Shown piece by piece: positions 44,388 to 53,701 of a stretch of 64,000 bases of DNA. Position numbers and translations under genes: made by a program. The stretch is taken from positions 372,001-436,000 of the forward strand of contig NZ_JANYGQ010000032.1 of the NCBI RefSeq assembly GCF_025359345.1, given 5' to 3'. The stretch is from Mucilaginibacter sp. (lineage in GTDB: Bacteria; Bacteroidota; Bacteroidia; Sphingobacteriales; Sphingobacteriaceae). The notes under the pieces were generated by a model, which saw only the letters and a program-made list of their open reading frames with translations, was not told the DNA's origin and made no database searches. How positions within the stretch are numbered: the stretch's first letter is position 1; each line of letters opens with the position of its first letter.

Positions 44388-45458
44388 ATGTTCACCATCG
44401 ACGCCCATTTAGATCTTAGCATGAATGCCCTTGAATGGAACCGCGACTTGCGGAAACCCATTGCAGAAATTAACGCACGCGAAGCAGGCCTTACGGATAA
44501 GCCCGACCGTGCGAAAGGTGTAGTTTCGCTACCTGAATTGCGTAAGGGTAATATTGGGCTGGTTGTGGCCACTCAAATAGCACGTTATGTTGCGTTGGGA
44601 AATCCACTGCCCGGCTTGCATTCGCCCGAACAGGCTTGGGCGCAAACACAGGGACAGGTTGCCTGGTATAAAGCGATGGAAGATGCCGGCGAAATGGTGC
44701 AGGTGAATGATTTAACCAGTTTGGAAAAGCATCTTAACCTCTGGAACAATGGACATCCAAACGACACCAAAGCAGTTGGCTATATTTTAAGCCTGGAAGG
44801 GGCCGATTCCATTGTCACCATAAATCATTTGGAGCGAGCTTATAATTATGGGTTGCGCGCTGTAGGACCGGCACATTATGGCCCCGGCCGTTATGCGCAG
44901 GGAACCGACGCCACTGGTTTTATGGGACAGGAAGGGCATGGGCTATTAAAAGAAATGGAACGGCTCAATATTATTTTAGATGCAACCCATTTGTGCGACG
45001 ACAGCTTTTGGGAGGCCTTAGACAATTTTAATGGTCACGTTTGGGCCAGCCACAACAATTGCCGCGCATTGGTGAACCATAACCGCCAGTTTAGCGACGA
45101 GCAGATAAAGGAACTGGTAAACCGTGGCGCCGTAATTGGCGGCGCGCTGGACGCCTGGATGATGGTGCAGGGATGGGTAAGGAGACAGTCGGATCCTAAG
45201 GCGATGAATTGTAGCCTTGAAGTGATGATAGACCATATCGACCATATTTGCCAGATTGCAGGCAATGCCATGCATGTAGGCATAGGTTCTGACCTTGACG
45301 GCGCCTTCGGCCGGGAACAGTGCCCTTACGATTTGGAAACGATTGCGGACCTGCAGAAAATACCAGCTATATTAAAAACCAGGGGTTATACACAAACTGA
45401 TATCGAAAATATGATGCACGGTAATTGGCTAAGATTTTTGCGAAATGCGTGGAAATAA
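44388..45458 (+). CDS. M19-family (renal-type) dipeptidase
   Basis: A 356-residue metallopeptidase. The dinuclear zinc motif HxD is DAHLD at residues 5-9. Further ligands are likely in LEGADSI (Glu), ILDATHLCDDSF and WASHNNCRAL (His). There is no signal peptide, so it is cytoplasmic. M19 enzymes accept dipeptides with a C-terminal D-residue, which matches the D-amino-acid enzyme upstream. It follows the PLP gene by 35 bases. Confidence 0.88.
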   Translation: MFTIDAHLDLSMNALEWNRDLRKPIAEINAREAGLTDKPDRAKGVVSLPELRKGNIGLVVATQIARYVALGNPLPGLHSPEQAWAQTQGQVAWYKAMEDAGEMVQVNDLTSLEKHLNLWNNGHPNDTKAVGYILSLEGADSIVTINHLERAYNYGLRAVGPAHYGPGRYAQGTDATGFMGQEGHGLLKEMERLNIILDATHLCDDSFWEALDNFNGHVWASHNNCRALVNHNRQFSDEQIKELVNRGAVIGGALDAWMMVQGWVRRQSDPKAMNCSLEVMIDHIDHICQIAGNAMHVGIGSDLDGAFGREQCPYDLETIADLQKIPAILKTRGYTQTDIENMMHGNWLRFLRNAWK

Positions 45459-45461
45459 ATC

Positions 45462-48053
45462 ATGAATAAAGAGCAAGAAAGATTAAAGGATTCGTCCTGG
45501 AAAAAGTGGGGGCCGTATGTGAGCGACCGCCAGTGGGGAACTGTGCGTGAAGATTATAGCGAAAATGGCGATGCATGGAACTACATAACGCATGATATGG
45601 CGCGTAGTAAAGCCTATCGCTGGGGCGAGGAAGGTATTGGCGGCATCTGCGACAATGAACAACTTTTGTGTTTTTCCGTTGCTTTGTGGAACAAGAAAGA
45701 CCCGATTATAAAAGAGCGGTATTTTGGACTTAGTAATCCCGAAGGTAACCATGGTGAGGACGTTAAGGAGTTGTATTATTACCTCGACAATACACCGACG
45801 CACTCCTATCAAAAAATGCTTTATAAATACCCGCAGCAGGAATTTCCCTACGGCTGGCTGGTGGACGAAAATAAACGCCGGACACGCAACGATCCTGAGT
45901 TTGAACTAATTGATACCGGAATATTTAATAACGATGACTACTTTGATGTATTTATTGAATATGTTAAAAACACCCAGCACGATACATTAATTAAAATAAC
46001 CGTTAACAATAGGGGAAGTGCCGATGCTGCTATAAACGTGCTGCCAACCGTATGGTTTCGCAACACCTGGGCCTGGGGATATGATAGTTACGTGCCGGAA
46101 CTGACTGCCGACTCGCATGGAGTAATAGAGATATATCACCAACACTTCGGGCAGATGTGGTTGAATGCTGAAGGCTCGCCTGAATTGATGTTTTGCGACA
46201 ACGAAACCAATACGCAACGCCTGTACAATATTAACGACGGCAAGCAGTTTTATAAAGACGGTATAAACGATTATATTGTTCATGGCGCAGACACCATAAA
46301 TCCGAAAAGAACAGGAACTAAAGCTGCTGTGAATTTTGAAGTAAATGTTCCTGCAAGACAAAGCGTTACGCTTAGGTTGCGTTTATCAACGGATGCGAGC
46401 AACGGGTTCGACGATTTTGATAAATTGTTTGACGCCAGGAAATCGGAAGTCGATGAATTCTATTCGGATTTAGAGAAAGGTGTCGAAAATGCCGATAGAA
46501 TTATGATTCAACGGCAGGCGTTGGCCGGAATGCTCTGGAACAAGCAATTTTACTATTTCGACATCAACCACTGGCTGCACGGCGATCCGGCGCAACCTGC
46601 GCCACCTCAGCAGCGCAAAAATTCCCGCAACAGCAAATGGACGCATTTTAATACCCGTGACATTATATCTATGCCCGATAAATGGGAGTATCCGTGGTTT
46701 GCTGCATGGGATCTGGCTTTCCATTGTATCCCCCTTGCAAAAGTTGATATGGCTTTTGCCAAAAATCAGCTTAGCCTGCTTATAAAGGACTGGTATATGC
46801 ACCCCAATGGCCAGTTACCGGCTTATGAGTGGGATTTCAACGACGCTAACCCACCGGTGCATGCTATGGTTACCTGGAAAATTTATCAGCAGGATAAAGC
46901 GGCAAACAATAACCAGGGCGATACTTATTTTTTGGAGCGCATATTCCACAAACTAATGTTAAACTTCACCTGGTGGGTGAATCGTAAGGATGCGCAAGGC
47001 AATAATATTTTCGAGGGAGGATTTTTAGGATTAGATAATATCGGTGTGTTCGATCGAAACGCACACCTGCCTATGGGCGAACATTTGGAACAGGCTGACG
47101 GCACCAGCTGGATGGCCATATACTCGCTGAATTTATTACGCATAGCCGCTGAACTGGCTGAGACCAACAATGCTTACAACGATATTGCGAGCAAGTTTTT
47201 TGAACACTTTATATACATCGCCGGGGCCATATCAAACATTGGGCAGGATAACGAAGGTTTATGGGATGATACAGACGGCTTTTTTTACGACCAATTGCGC
47301 CTTCCGGATAACAGCACTCAGAAAATGCGCGTGCGCAGTATTGTCGGTTTAATCCCCTTGATTGCTGCTGAGGTTTTGGATGAAAATGATATTACCAATA
47401 ACCCGATATTCAGTAACCGGATGAAATGGTTTGCCGAAAATCGCCCGGATCTTGCCGGCCTTGTGTCGCGTTGGGGTGAGACTAAAACACCGGGTAAGCA
47501 CCTTGTAAGCTTGTTGCGGGGGTACCGTATGAAATCACTTTTAAAATATCTACTGGACGAAAATGAGTTTCTCAGTAAATATGGCATCCGTTCGGTTTCG
47601 CGATATCATTTGGATAATCCTTATAATGTTGCTATTGACGGTGCGCAATTCAGCATTAAATATACGCCAGCCGAAAGTGACAGCGGCCTGTTCGGTGGCA
47701 ATAGTAATTGGCGCGGCCCTATCTGGATGCCAATAAATTACCTGTTGATTGAAAGCCTGCACAAATTTTACCGGTATTATGGCGATGATTTTAAAATAGA
47801 ATGCCCCACAGGCTCTGGGGATTTTATGAACCTGCAACAGGTGGCTGAAGATCTATACAGTCGCTTGTCAAATCTGTTTTTACGCGACGACGAGGGGAGA
47901 CGGGCGGTATATGGCGACTATCAAAAAATGCAAACCGACCCTAATTTTAAAGATTATATCTTGTTTCATGAGTATTTTGACGGCGACACAGGGCGTGGAA
48001 TGGGCGCGTCGCACCAAACCGGCTGGACGGGCCTGATTGCAACTTGTTTGTAA
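45462..48053 (+). CDS. GH63-like glucosidase (MGH1-type (alpha/alpha)6 barrel)
   Basis: An 863-residue cytoplasmic protein starting three bases after the dipeptidase stop. The C-terminal two thirds form an (alpha/alpha)6 barrel of the GH63/mannosylglycerate-hydrolase type: PDKWEYPWFAAWDLAFHCIP (with the acidic catalytic Asp), later NWRGPIWMPINYLLIESLHK, and the closing GASHQTGWTGLIA, typical of the family. The N-terminal third is a beta-sandwich. The likely activity is on alpha-glucosidic or mannosyl-glyceric substrates. There is no signal peptide, so it would act on imported sugar. The link to the D-amino-acid genes is unclear. Confidence 0.85.
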   Translation: MNKEQERLKDSSWKKWGPYVSDRQWGTVREDYSENGDAWNYITHDMARSKAYRWGEEGIGGICDNEQLLCFSVALWNKKDPIIKERYFGLSNPEGNHGEDVKELYYYLDNTPTHSYQKMLYKYPQQEFPYGWLVDENKRRTRNDPEFELIDTGIFNNDDYFDVFIEYVKNTQHDTLIKITVNNRGSADAAINVLPTVWFRNTWAWGYDSYVPELTADSHGVIEIYHQHFGQMWLNAEGSPELMFCDNETNTQRLYNINDGKQFYKDGINDYIVHGADTINPKRTGTKAAVNFEVNVPARQSVTLRLRLSTDASNGFDDFDKLFDARKSEVDEFYSDLEKGVENADRIMIQRQALAGMLWNKQFYYFDINHWLHGDPAQPAPPQQRKNSRNSKWTHFNTRDIISMPDKWEYPWFAAWDLAFHCIPLAKVDMAFAKNQLSLLIKDWYMHPNGQLPAYEWDFNDANPPVHAMVTWKIYQQDKAANNNQGDTYFLERIFHKLMLNFTWWVNRKDAQGNNIFEGGFLGLDNIGVFDRNAHLPMGEHLEQADGTSWMAIYSLNLLRIAAELAETNNAYNDIASKFFEHFIYIAGAISNIGQDNEGLWDDTDGFFYDQLRLPDNSTQKMRVRSIVGLIPLIAAEVLDENDITNNPIFSNRMKWFAENRPDLAGLVSRWGETKTPGKHLVSLLRGYRMKSLLKYLLDENEFLSKYGIRSVSRYHLDNPYNVAIDGAQFSIKYTPAESDSGLFGGNSNWRGPIWMPINYLLIESLHKFYRYYGDDFKIECPTGSGDFMNLQQVAEDLYSRLSNLFLRDDEGRRAVYGDYQKMQTDPNFKDYILFHEYFDGDTGRGMGASHQTGWTGLIATCL

Positions 48054-48136
48054 CGGCAAATCAATGCCTGGTGTATTTTATATCATGGATATAAATCATA
48101 CCTTATGCAAATTCTAACAGGGAAATAATCTTGAAA

Positions 48137-48589
48137 ATGAAAACAACCAAGTTTACCGAATCAATTATTATTGAACGTGTGCCTGAGGTTGTTTTTGACT
48201 TTTCGCAGGACTACACCAAAAGGCTCAAATGGGATACCTTTTTAAGGAAAGCCGACTTGTTGTTCGGCGCTAAAAAGGCAGCGAAAGGTGTAAAAGCCTT
48301 GTGTGTTGCAAAAAATGGTTATGGTATGGTTACAGAATATGTAAGCTTTAGCCGGCCAAAGGTGACCGCCATTAAAATGACCGATGGGCCATATATGTTT
48401 AAGTTGTTTTTAGGCTAGTGGACTTTTAACGAATTACCGGAAGGTTGCACGGAGGTAGTTTTCCTTTACGCTTACGAGTTTCGCTTCCCCTTTAATTTAA
48501 TAAGCGCCGTCATTAAAACGAAAATACAGCGGGAAGTTAAAAAAAGGCTTTTCGATCTTAAAAACAACATCGAAAAGGAGCCTTCATAG
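48137..48589 (+). pseudogene. SRPBCC-domain protein interrupted by an in-frame TAG
   Basis: The N-terminal part encodes an SRPBCC domain (ESIIIERVPEVVFDFSQDY, then KRLKWDTFLRKADLLFGAKK) and ends at TAG 48416-48418 after MFKLFLG. The same frame continues directly with WTFNELPEGCTEVVFLYAY and a closing helix, TKIQREVKKRLFDLKNNIEK, then stops at 48589. That tail is the expected end of the family. So the full-length gene (about 150 residues) carries one premature stop; the shorter 93-residue product would lack the last strands and helix. A sequencing error is possible. Confidence 0.8.
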
Positions 48590-48607
48590 TGTCAATCGCG
48601 ATGGTAT

Positions 48608-49132
48608 TTACTTTTTTTCTTTCCTGTCTTCAATAGTCCCGTTAAACGAAATCGGGTCGCGGTTATTGCTGATTACCTGCAAGCTGGCGTAGCCGGTAGC
48701 CGAAACCTGTAACCGCATATACCGCACATCTTTCGATCCCTGGTTAAAATTATCCTTTAGTTTGATGATAATTTCATAGCCGCCTTTTTTACCTGCCTTG
48801 GCTTCGTAGCTAAAGTTTGTAGTGTTCAGCTTTATACCGCCATCACTTGCATCGGTAGGTGCTAATGTAACCTGGCCGTAGTAAGGCAGGTATGTTTGCA
48901 AAGTATCTTTAGATACTACCATATCATACCCAAACGTCAATGACTTGGAATTGCCCCGTTGTGGAATAACATAGTCAGCCTGGAAAACGTAGTTTTGAGC
49001 GTCGATCAGCGCCTTTACCTTGGCAACCTTTGCGGCCTCTCTTGCTGCCCGCGAAGTTTTCTGGGCCAAAACGGTTTGAAAGCATGATAATATCAATACA
49101 GATACTATTGCCAGTTTTGTTAATTTTTTCAT
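48608..49132 (-). CDS. DUF4251-domain exported protein
   Basis: A 174-residue protein with a signal peptide (cleavage near QTVLAQ), a short charged helix, and the DUF4251 domain (about 40-170): QNYVFQADYVIPQRGNSKSL, then YDMVVSKDTLQTYLPYYG and SYEAKAGKKGGYEIII. DUF4251 is a small beta-rich domain widespread in Bacteroidota exported proteins; its role is not known. The gene is convergent with the interrupted SRPBCC gene. Confidence 0.85.
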   Translation of the reverse strand: MKKLTKLAIVSVLILSCFQTVLAQKTSRAAREAAKVAKVKALIDAQNYVFQADYVIPQRGNSKSLTFGYDMVVSKDTLQTYLPYYGQVTLAPTDASDGGIKLNTTNFSYEAKAGKKGGYEIIIKLKDNFNQGSKDVRYMRLQVSATGYASLQVISNNRDPISFNGTIEDRKEKK

Positions 49133-49269
49133 CCTGTATATTTTATTAAGTAATTATCTACCAGATGCAATTTTTTACAAAATTCCATAAATTATTTAAC
49201 GAATACTATATTAACGCCTAAATTGTTTTCTAAATAAAAAAAGCCGCCTTGTGGGCAGCTTTTAGGCCA

Positions 49270-49374
49270 AGATGTAAGAACCAAGAATCAAGAGCCAAGA
49301 ATCAAAATAAAAAAGCGTTCAATACGATAATGAAGCGATGTTTTCTTGTATCTTGGGTCTTGTATCTTGGTTCT
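49270..49374. repeat. Inverted pair of heptamer arrays between DUF4251 and htpG
   Basis: The left arm is AGATGTA, AGAACCA, AGAATCA, AGAGCCA, AGAATCA (49270-49304). The right arm is TCTTGTA, TCTTGGG, TCTTGTA, TCTTGGT, TCT (49344-49374), its approximate reverse complement. The right arm ends five bases before the htpG stop codon. Confidence 0.85.
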
Positions 49375-49379
49375 AAAAA

Positions 49380-51263
49380 TTATATCAGGTTGACGCTGCG
49401 GTTCACAAACTCTGTAAGTTCGGCACCCGTCAATAGTCCCTGTGATAATAATGCAAGATCGAAGGCTTGTTTTGAAAGAGCTGCCTGCACTTCCTCATTC
49501 TCTTCGTTCAATATCCTGCTTATTAATTTATGGTTACCATTTACTATAACTTTATAATTATCGGGCATGCTGCCATAAAAACCCATACCACCACCCATGG
49601 CTGCCATTTCTTTCATGCGGCGCATAAACTCATCCATTGTAACGGTTACCGGCAATTCGTCGGGATTTAAGCTTTCCAGTTCAACTTTATACGCTGGCTT
49701 ATTAATGGCTTTATCAAAAATGCCTTTTACTGTTTTTGCCTGCTCTTCGGTAAGTACATGCTCAGGAGCATCTTCTTTTTTGATAAGCTTGTCGGCAACA
49801 TCAGCGTCCACACGCTTAAAGGAGGTCTTCTCCAGTTTTTGCTCAAGGTGCCCAATAAAGTGGTTATCGATAGGAGAGTTCATTACCAAAATATCGTAAC
49901 CTTTTTTATTTGCCGATTGGATAAATGCATCCTGTTTGGCGGGGTCGTTGGTGTAAATGTAAACAAGCTGCCCGTCTTTGTCGGTTTGCTCAGGTGTTAC
50001 CTTGTCTTTATACTCATTTAGTGTAAAGTTTTCCTTTTGAGTATTGCTCAGCAAAACAAAGTCTTTGGCCTTGTCATAAAACTTCTCTTCGCTTACCATC
50101 CCATATTTTACAAACAGGCCGATGTCGGTCCATTTTTCTTCATATGCCTTGCGGTCAGCTTTGAATAATTCTGCCAATTTATCAGCTACTTTTTTGGTGA
50201 TGTAGCTGTTAATTTTCTTCACACTGCTATCAGCCTGTAAAAAGCTACGCGACACATTTAGCGGGATATCCGGTGAATCGATAACACCATGCAGCAGCAT
50301 CAAAAACTCTGGCACTATATCCTTTACCTCGTCGGTAATAAATACCTGGCGCGAGAACAGTTTGATTTTGTTTTTCTGTATCTCGAAATCGTTTTTAAGC
50401 TTAGGGAAATATAGTACGCCAGTTAAGTTAAACGGATAGTCAACATTCAGGTGTATCCAGAACAGCGGGTCTTCAGAAAACGGATAAAGCTGTTTGTAAA
50501 AATTCAAGTAATCCTCATCCATTAGCTCACTTGGCGCTTTAGTCCAAATTGGGTTGGTATCGTTGATGATATTATCAACCTCAATCGATTTGTATTTAGG
50601 TTTGCCTTCTTCATCAACGCCATCTTCTTCTTCCTGTGTGTTGGTGCCGAATTTAATAGGAACAGGCAAAAATTTGCAATATTTATCAAGGATTTGCTGT
50701 AAGCGATATTTGCTTAAAAACTCTTCCGATTCCTTATTTATATGCAGCGTAATCTCTGTACCGCGCTCCTGCAGGCTGCCTTCGCTCAATTCAAATTCGG
50801 TGCTGCCGTCGCAAGTCCAGTGTGCAGGTTCAGCGCCTTCCTGGTATGACAACGATTCAATTTCAACCTTGTCGGCAACCATAAACGCCGAATAAAAACC
50901 TAAGCCAAAACGGCCGATTATTTCGTTGGCGTCTTTAGCTTCTTTGAACTTCTCCATAAACTCAGTAGCACCCGAGAATGCTATCTGGTTGATGTATTTT
51001 TTTATTTCTTCGGCGGTCATACCCAAACCATTGTCGGATATCGTGATGGTTTTAGCTTTTTCGTCGAAAGCTATTTCAACTCGTAAATCACCAAGCTCGC
51101 CATTGTATTGGCCCAAAGAGGCCAGGCGTTTAACTTTTTGCGTAGCATCAACTGCATTTGATACCAGTTCCCTTAAAAATATCTCGGTATCTGAGTATAA
51201 GAATTTTTTGATGATAGGGAAAATATTTTCGGTATGGATCGAAATTGTGCCTTTTTCTTGCAT
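49380..51263 (-). CDS. htpG: Hsp90-family chaperone HtpG
   Basis: A 627-residue ATP-dependent chaperone. The N-terminal GHKL ATPase has ELVSNAVDATQK (the Asn that binds Mg-ATP), ISDNGLGMT and GRFGLGFYSAFMVA. The middle domain has LNVSRSFLQADSSVKKI. The C-terminal dimerisation part ends with a Met-rich segment (MRRMKEMAAMGGGMGF). Length and order are normal for bacterial HtpG. It is a single gene; an inverted repeat lies in its leader. Confidence 0.95.
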   Translation of the reverse strand: MQEKGTISIHTENIFPIIKKFLYSDTEIFLRELVSNAVDATQKVKRLASLGQYNGELGDLRVEIAFDEKAKTITISDNGLGMTAEEIKKYINQIAFSGATEFMEKFKEAKDANEIIGRFGLGFYSAFMVADKVEIESLSYQEGAEPAHWTCDGSTEFELSEGSLQERGTEITLHINKESEEFLSKYRLQQILDKYCKFLPVPIKFGTNTQEEEDGVDEEGKPKYKSIEVDNIINDTNPIWTKAPSELMDEDYLNFYKQLYPFSEDPLFWIHLNVDYPFNLTGVLYFPKLKNDFEIQKNKIKLFSRQVFITDEVKDIVPEFLMLLHGVIDSPDIPLNVSRSFLQADSSVKKINSYITKKVADKLAELFKADRKAYEEKWTDIGLFVKYGMVSEEKFYDKAKDFVLLSNTQKENFTLNEYKDKVTPEQTDKDGQLVYIYTNDPAKQDAFIQSANKKGYDILVMNSPIDNHFIGHLEQKLEKTSFKRVDADVADKLIKKEDAPEHVLTEEQAKTVKGIFDKAINKPAYKVELESLNPDELPVTVTMDEFMRRMKEMAAMGGGMGFYGSMPDNYKVIVNGNHKLISRILNEENEEVQAALSKQAFDLALLSQGLLTGAELTEFVNRSVNLI

Positions 51264-51297
51264 AATCTATTCGGTTATAAAATTTAATGTTTTAGTG

Positions 51298-51368
51298 ATA
51301 CTACTGCTCATCAATGCATGTTCCAAATGATGGATAGTTGACAAATTGGCAGTAGTATTTTAAAACGA
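51298..51368 (-). promoter_or_regulatory. Inverted repeat in the htpG leader with a TGCCA-N3-TGTCA element
   Basis: ATACTACTGC (51298-51307) faces GCAGTAGTAT (51359-51368), a perfect 10-bp inverted repeat 51 bases apart and upstream of htpG. On the minus strand TGCCAATTTGTCA (51349-51361) is an imperfect palindrome overlapping one arm. It could be an operator or a structured 5' leader; no known name is claimed. Confidence 0.4.
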
Positions 51369-51385
51369 AGAATGGGGAATAGCAA

Positions 51386-52045
51386 TTATTTTATAAGAAA
51401 ATGAAAGATGCCGTAGACGATTAATACACCTAAAGCCAGCAAGATGAAACCGGTTCGCCGTTTCTTTTTCATATAGCAAAGCATAATAATGCCGGTTAAT
51501 GAGATCAGCGACATCAAAATGGCTGTTATATCTATAACCACGCTCCAACTTTTGCCGGTATCGCGCCCTTTATGCAGATCATTTAAAACCGCAATCAATC
51601 CGAAGCTTGTTTCGGTAATTTGATAGTTGCCATCGTTGCGATTTATATATACATCTGCCGAGTTGCCAGGGCCGTTGAATGCTACAGAAACAGCCGGGCC
51701 ATCTATTCGAAATTCGCTAACATGCCCGCTTATTTTGTTTGTTTTACGAAGAAATTCGACAATGTTCAGTTTTTCAACCCTCGTCGTATCTTTATTGTTG
51801 ACCCAATTTACATTTAACCTACCAGTTTGCTTTTTTACTACAGGTTTGCTGCCGAACCATTCGGCGTGATTAAGGGTAAGCCCTGTAACTGCAAAAAACA
51901 GAACAATCACAAAGCTTACCATCGAAAGGTAAATATGCAGCCAGCGCGATAACGAAACCGGGCGCTTTTTTGATGCTGATTTTGCTGATCTTACAGTTCT
52001 TATCCTTTTGTGCGGGCCACCGGCGGGTAAATTACTATTGGGCAT
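51386..52045 (-). CDS. PepSY-associated membrane protein
   Basis: A 219-residue membrane protein. A basic N-terminal tail is followed by RWLHIYLSMVSFVIVLFFA and TGLTLNHAEWF, the PepSY_TM first helix with its conserved His. A periplasmic domain of about 100 residues and two C-terminal helices complete it. PepSY_TM proteins are linked to metal or flavin reduction at the membrane. It overlaps the ApbE-DUF2271 gene by 11 bases, so the two are made together and probably form a unit. Confidence 0.82.
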   Translation of the reverse strand: MPNSNLPAGGPHKRIRTVRSAKSASKKRPVSLSRWLHIYLSMVSFVIVLFFAVTGLTLNHAEWFGSKPVVKKQTGRLNVNWVNNKDTTRVEKLNIVEFLRKTNKISGHVSEFRIDGPAVSVAFNGPGNSADVYINRNDGNYQITETSFGLIAVLNDLHKGRDTGKSWSVVIDITAILMSLISLTGIIMLCYMKKKRRTGFILLALGVLIVYGIFHFLIK

Positions 52046-53576
52046 CCTTTGGCTTTTTCCGGTAATCTAATGTGGCTGCTGCAATTTCCGCGTTGCCTGT
52101 TAGCTGCACTTGTTTAAATCCGCCTGTAAAATCCATCTTTTGCTCCATTAACTGGTAGGTACCATGTTCGCGGGCAGCCTCGATGTAGATGGTGTAAGTA
52201 CCGCGATTGACTAATTTACCATTATCGTCTTTGCCATCCCATTTCAACGTGTATTTTCCTGCCGATCTTGTAGCGCTTGATGTTGAACTTACGCTCGCAT
52301 TGGCATCCATAAAGCTTTGGTAATAAGTTCGGTACCAGGCATGCATTTCATCCAGGTACCGGGTTTTGTTATACCATAATGCAATATTGCGAACGGGTTT
52401 GTTATCTTTATCAACCACCCAAACGGCAACATATGGCCGGTGTACCCTGAAACCCTGTATTTCTGCAAGTTCAATGTTAATAGCAAGTTCGGTGTTCGGA
52501 TCCCAGGTATTCGCTTTGATGTCTGTTGCCGGGGTAGCAGTGTTTGCCACAGATAGTTCAATTGCTTTCCATCCTTCACTTTCAATCCGTTCCCCTTTGT
52601 TCGTGAATATTAAATATTGCACGCCCGGCATGCTGGCCGCAAGTTTTACACTTTCTGCAGGTTTAAGCACGCTGAAAGCCGTGGCAAGCGCGCCGGCATC
52701 GGAAGCATTATCTGCAACTACGGTCGAGCTTATTACAGTTTCGGCAGGTATTCCGGTGCGCGGGTCAACAATATGTGAATACCATTTCCCATTAATTAAT
52801 TCTCCCCGGCGGTAGTTGCCGCTGGTGGCAATTGCTTTATTGCTCAAAGCAACTTTTGCTATAGCGGCATCATTTTCTGCATCGGCTTTTGGGTTGCTGA
52901 TTTGGACCTGCTCAGTATGATTTCCTCTTATAACAATATCACCACCAATATTCAGGACTATCGCCGTAACGCCGTTTAAGCCCAACGCAGCATCGCAGGC
53001 TTTATTAATGATATAGCTTTTAGCAAAGGAGTTGAGTATCAAAGGCGCATTATCCAGGCGTTGCACGGTGCTGTTTTCGGCATTTAGTATGTAATGCGTG
53101 CCGCGGACGGTTTTAACTGCCTCGTCAATTTCAATTTGTGTTGGCACCCGGTTTTCTTTCGCCGCCGATTTCCATAGTTTAGTGATCACCTCGGCCGATG
53201 GGTCTAATGCGCCGTTGGTACGTTTTCGCCATTTATCAAACAAATCGAGCACCTGGAATAGTTCGGGTGATATCTTTGTCACCTTTTGCGATCCGTTCAT
53301 CCAACGGCTAAATTCGCTTTGAGTATTGTAACCGCTAAGAATATGGTCGAGCCGGTCTATTTCGTTCAGGGCCTTTGCTTCGGCCTGGTCAGCGACATTT
53401 TGATCAGGCGCCGAAATTTTTATTTGCAGGGAAGTTCCTAAAATATTTTCGTAATCAGAGACATAGGTTTTTCCCGTGTTTAAGGGGGCGTTGCCAGTAT
53501 TGCTGCAAAGCAGTATTGCCAGGCAAACCATTAAGGCGCCGGGCACAAGTTTGATTTTAATAAACAGACGGTTCAT
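52035..53576 (-). CDS. FAD:protein FMN transferase (ApbE) fused to DUF2271
   Basis: A 513-residue exported protein. After a signal segment (residues 1-30), residues about 40-330 are an ApbE domain that attaches FMN to protein Thr residues: LNIGGDIVIRG, then HIVDPRTGIPAE, and NASDAGALATAFSVL. Residues about 355-500 are a DUF2271 domain (HRPYVAVWVVDKDNKPVRN, then KWDGKDDNGKLVNRGTYTI). DUF2271 is usually a separate small exported protein beside PepSY and ApbE genes, so this fusion brings partners together. It overlaps the PepSY-type gene, indicating a flavin-based extracytoplasmic electron-transfer module. Confidence 0.88.
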   Translation of the reverse strand: MNRLFIKIKLVPGALMVCLAILLCSNTGNAPLNTGKTYVSDYENILGTSLQIKISAPDQNVADQAEAKALNEIDRLDHILSGYNTQSEFSRWMNGSQKVTKISPELFQVLDLFDKWRKRTNGALDPSAEVITKLWKSAAKENRVPTQIEIDEAVKTVRGTHYILNAENSTVQRLDNAPLILNSFAKSYIINKACDAALGLNGVTAIVLNIGGDIVIRGNHTEQVQISNPKADAENDAAIAKVALSNKAIATSGNYRRGELINGKWYSHIVDPRTGIPAETVISSTVVADNASDAGALATAFSVLKPAESVKLAASMPGVQYLIFTNKGERIESEGWKAIELSVANTATPATDIKANTWDPNTELAINIELAEIQGFRVHRPYVAVWVVDKDNKPVRNIALWYNKTRYLDEMHAWYRTYYQSFMDANASVSSTSSATRSAGKYTLKWDGKDDNGKLVNRGTYTIYIEAAREHGTYQLMEQKMDFTGGFKQVQLTGNAEIAAATLDYRKKPKDAQ

Positions 53577-53701
53577 AAAGTATTTTCGTGTTATGGGTAT
53601 GGGAACAAATTATTCAAACAATAATATTAAAAATATATTGTTTGAAAATAGGCTATAAATTTGGAGGAATATTGAACCTAACAAAATTGTTGCTTTCAAT
53701 A

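Noticed and set aside
48131..48418. A complete 95-residue gene
   Set aside because: It lacks the C-terminal strand and helix of the SRPBCC fold, which are encoded in frame after the TAG.
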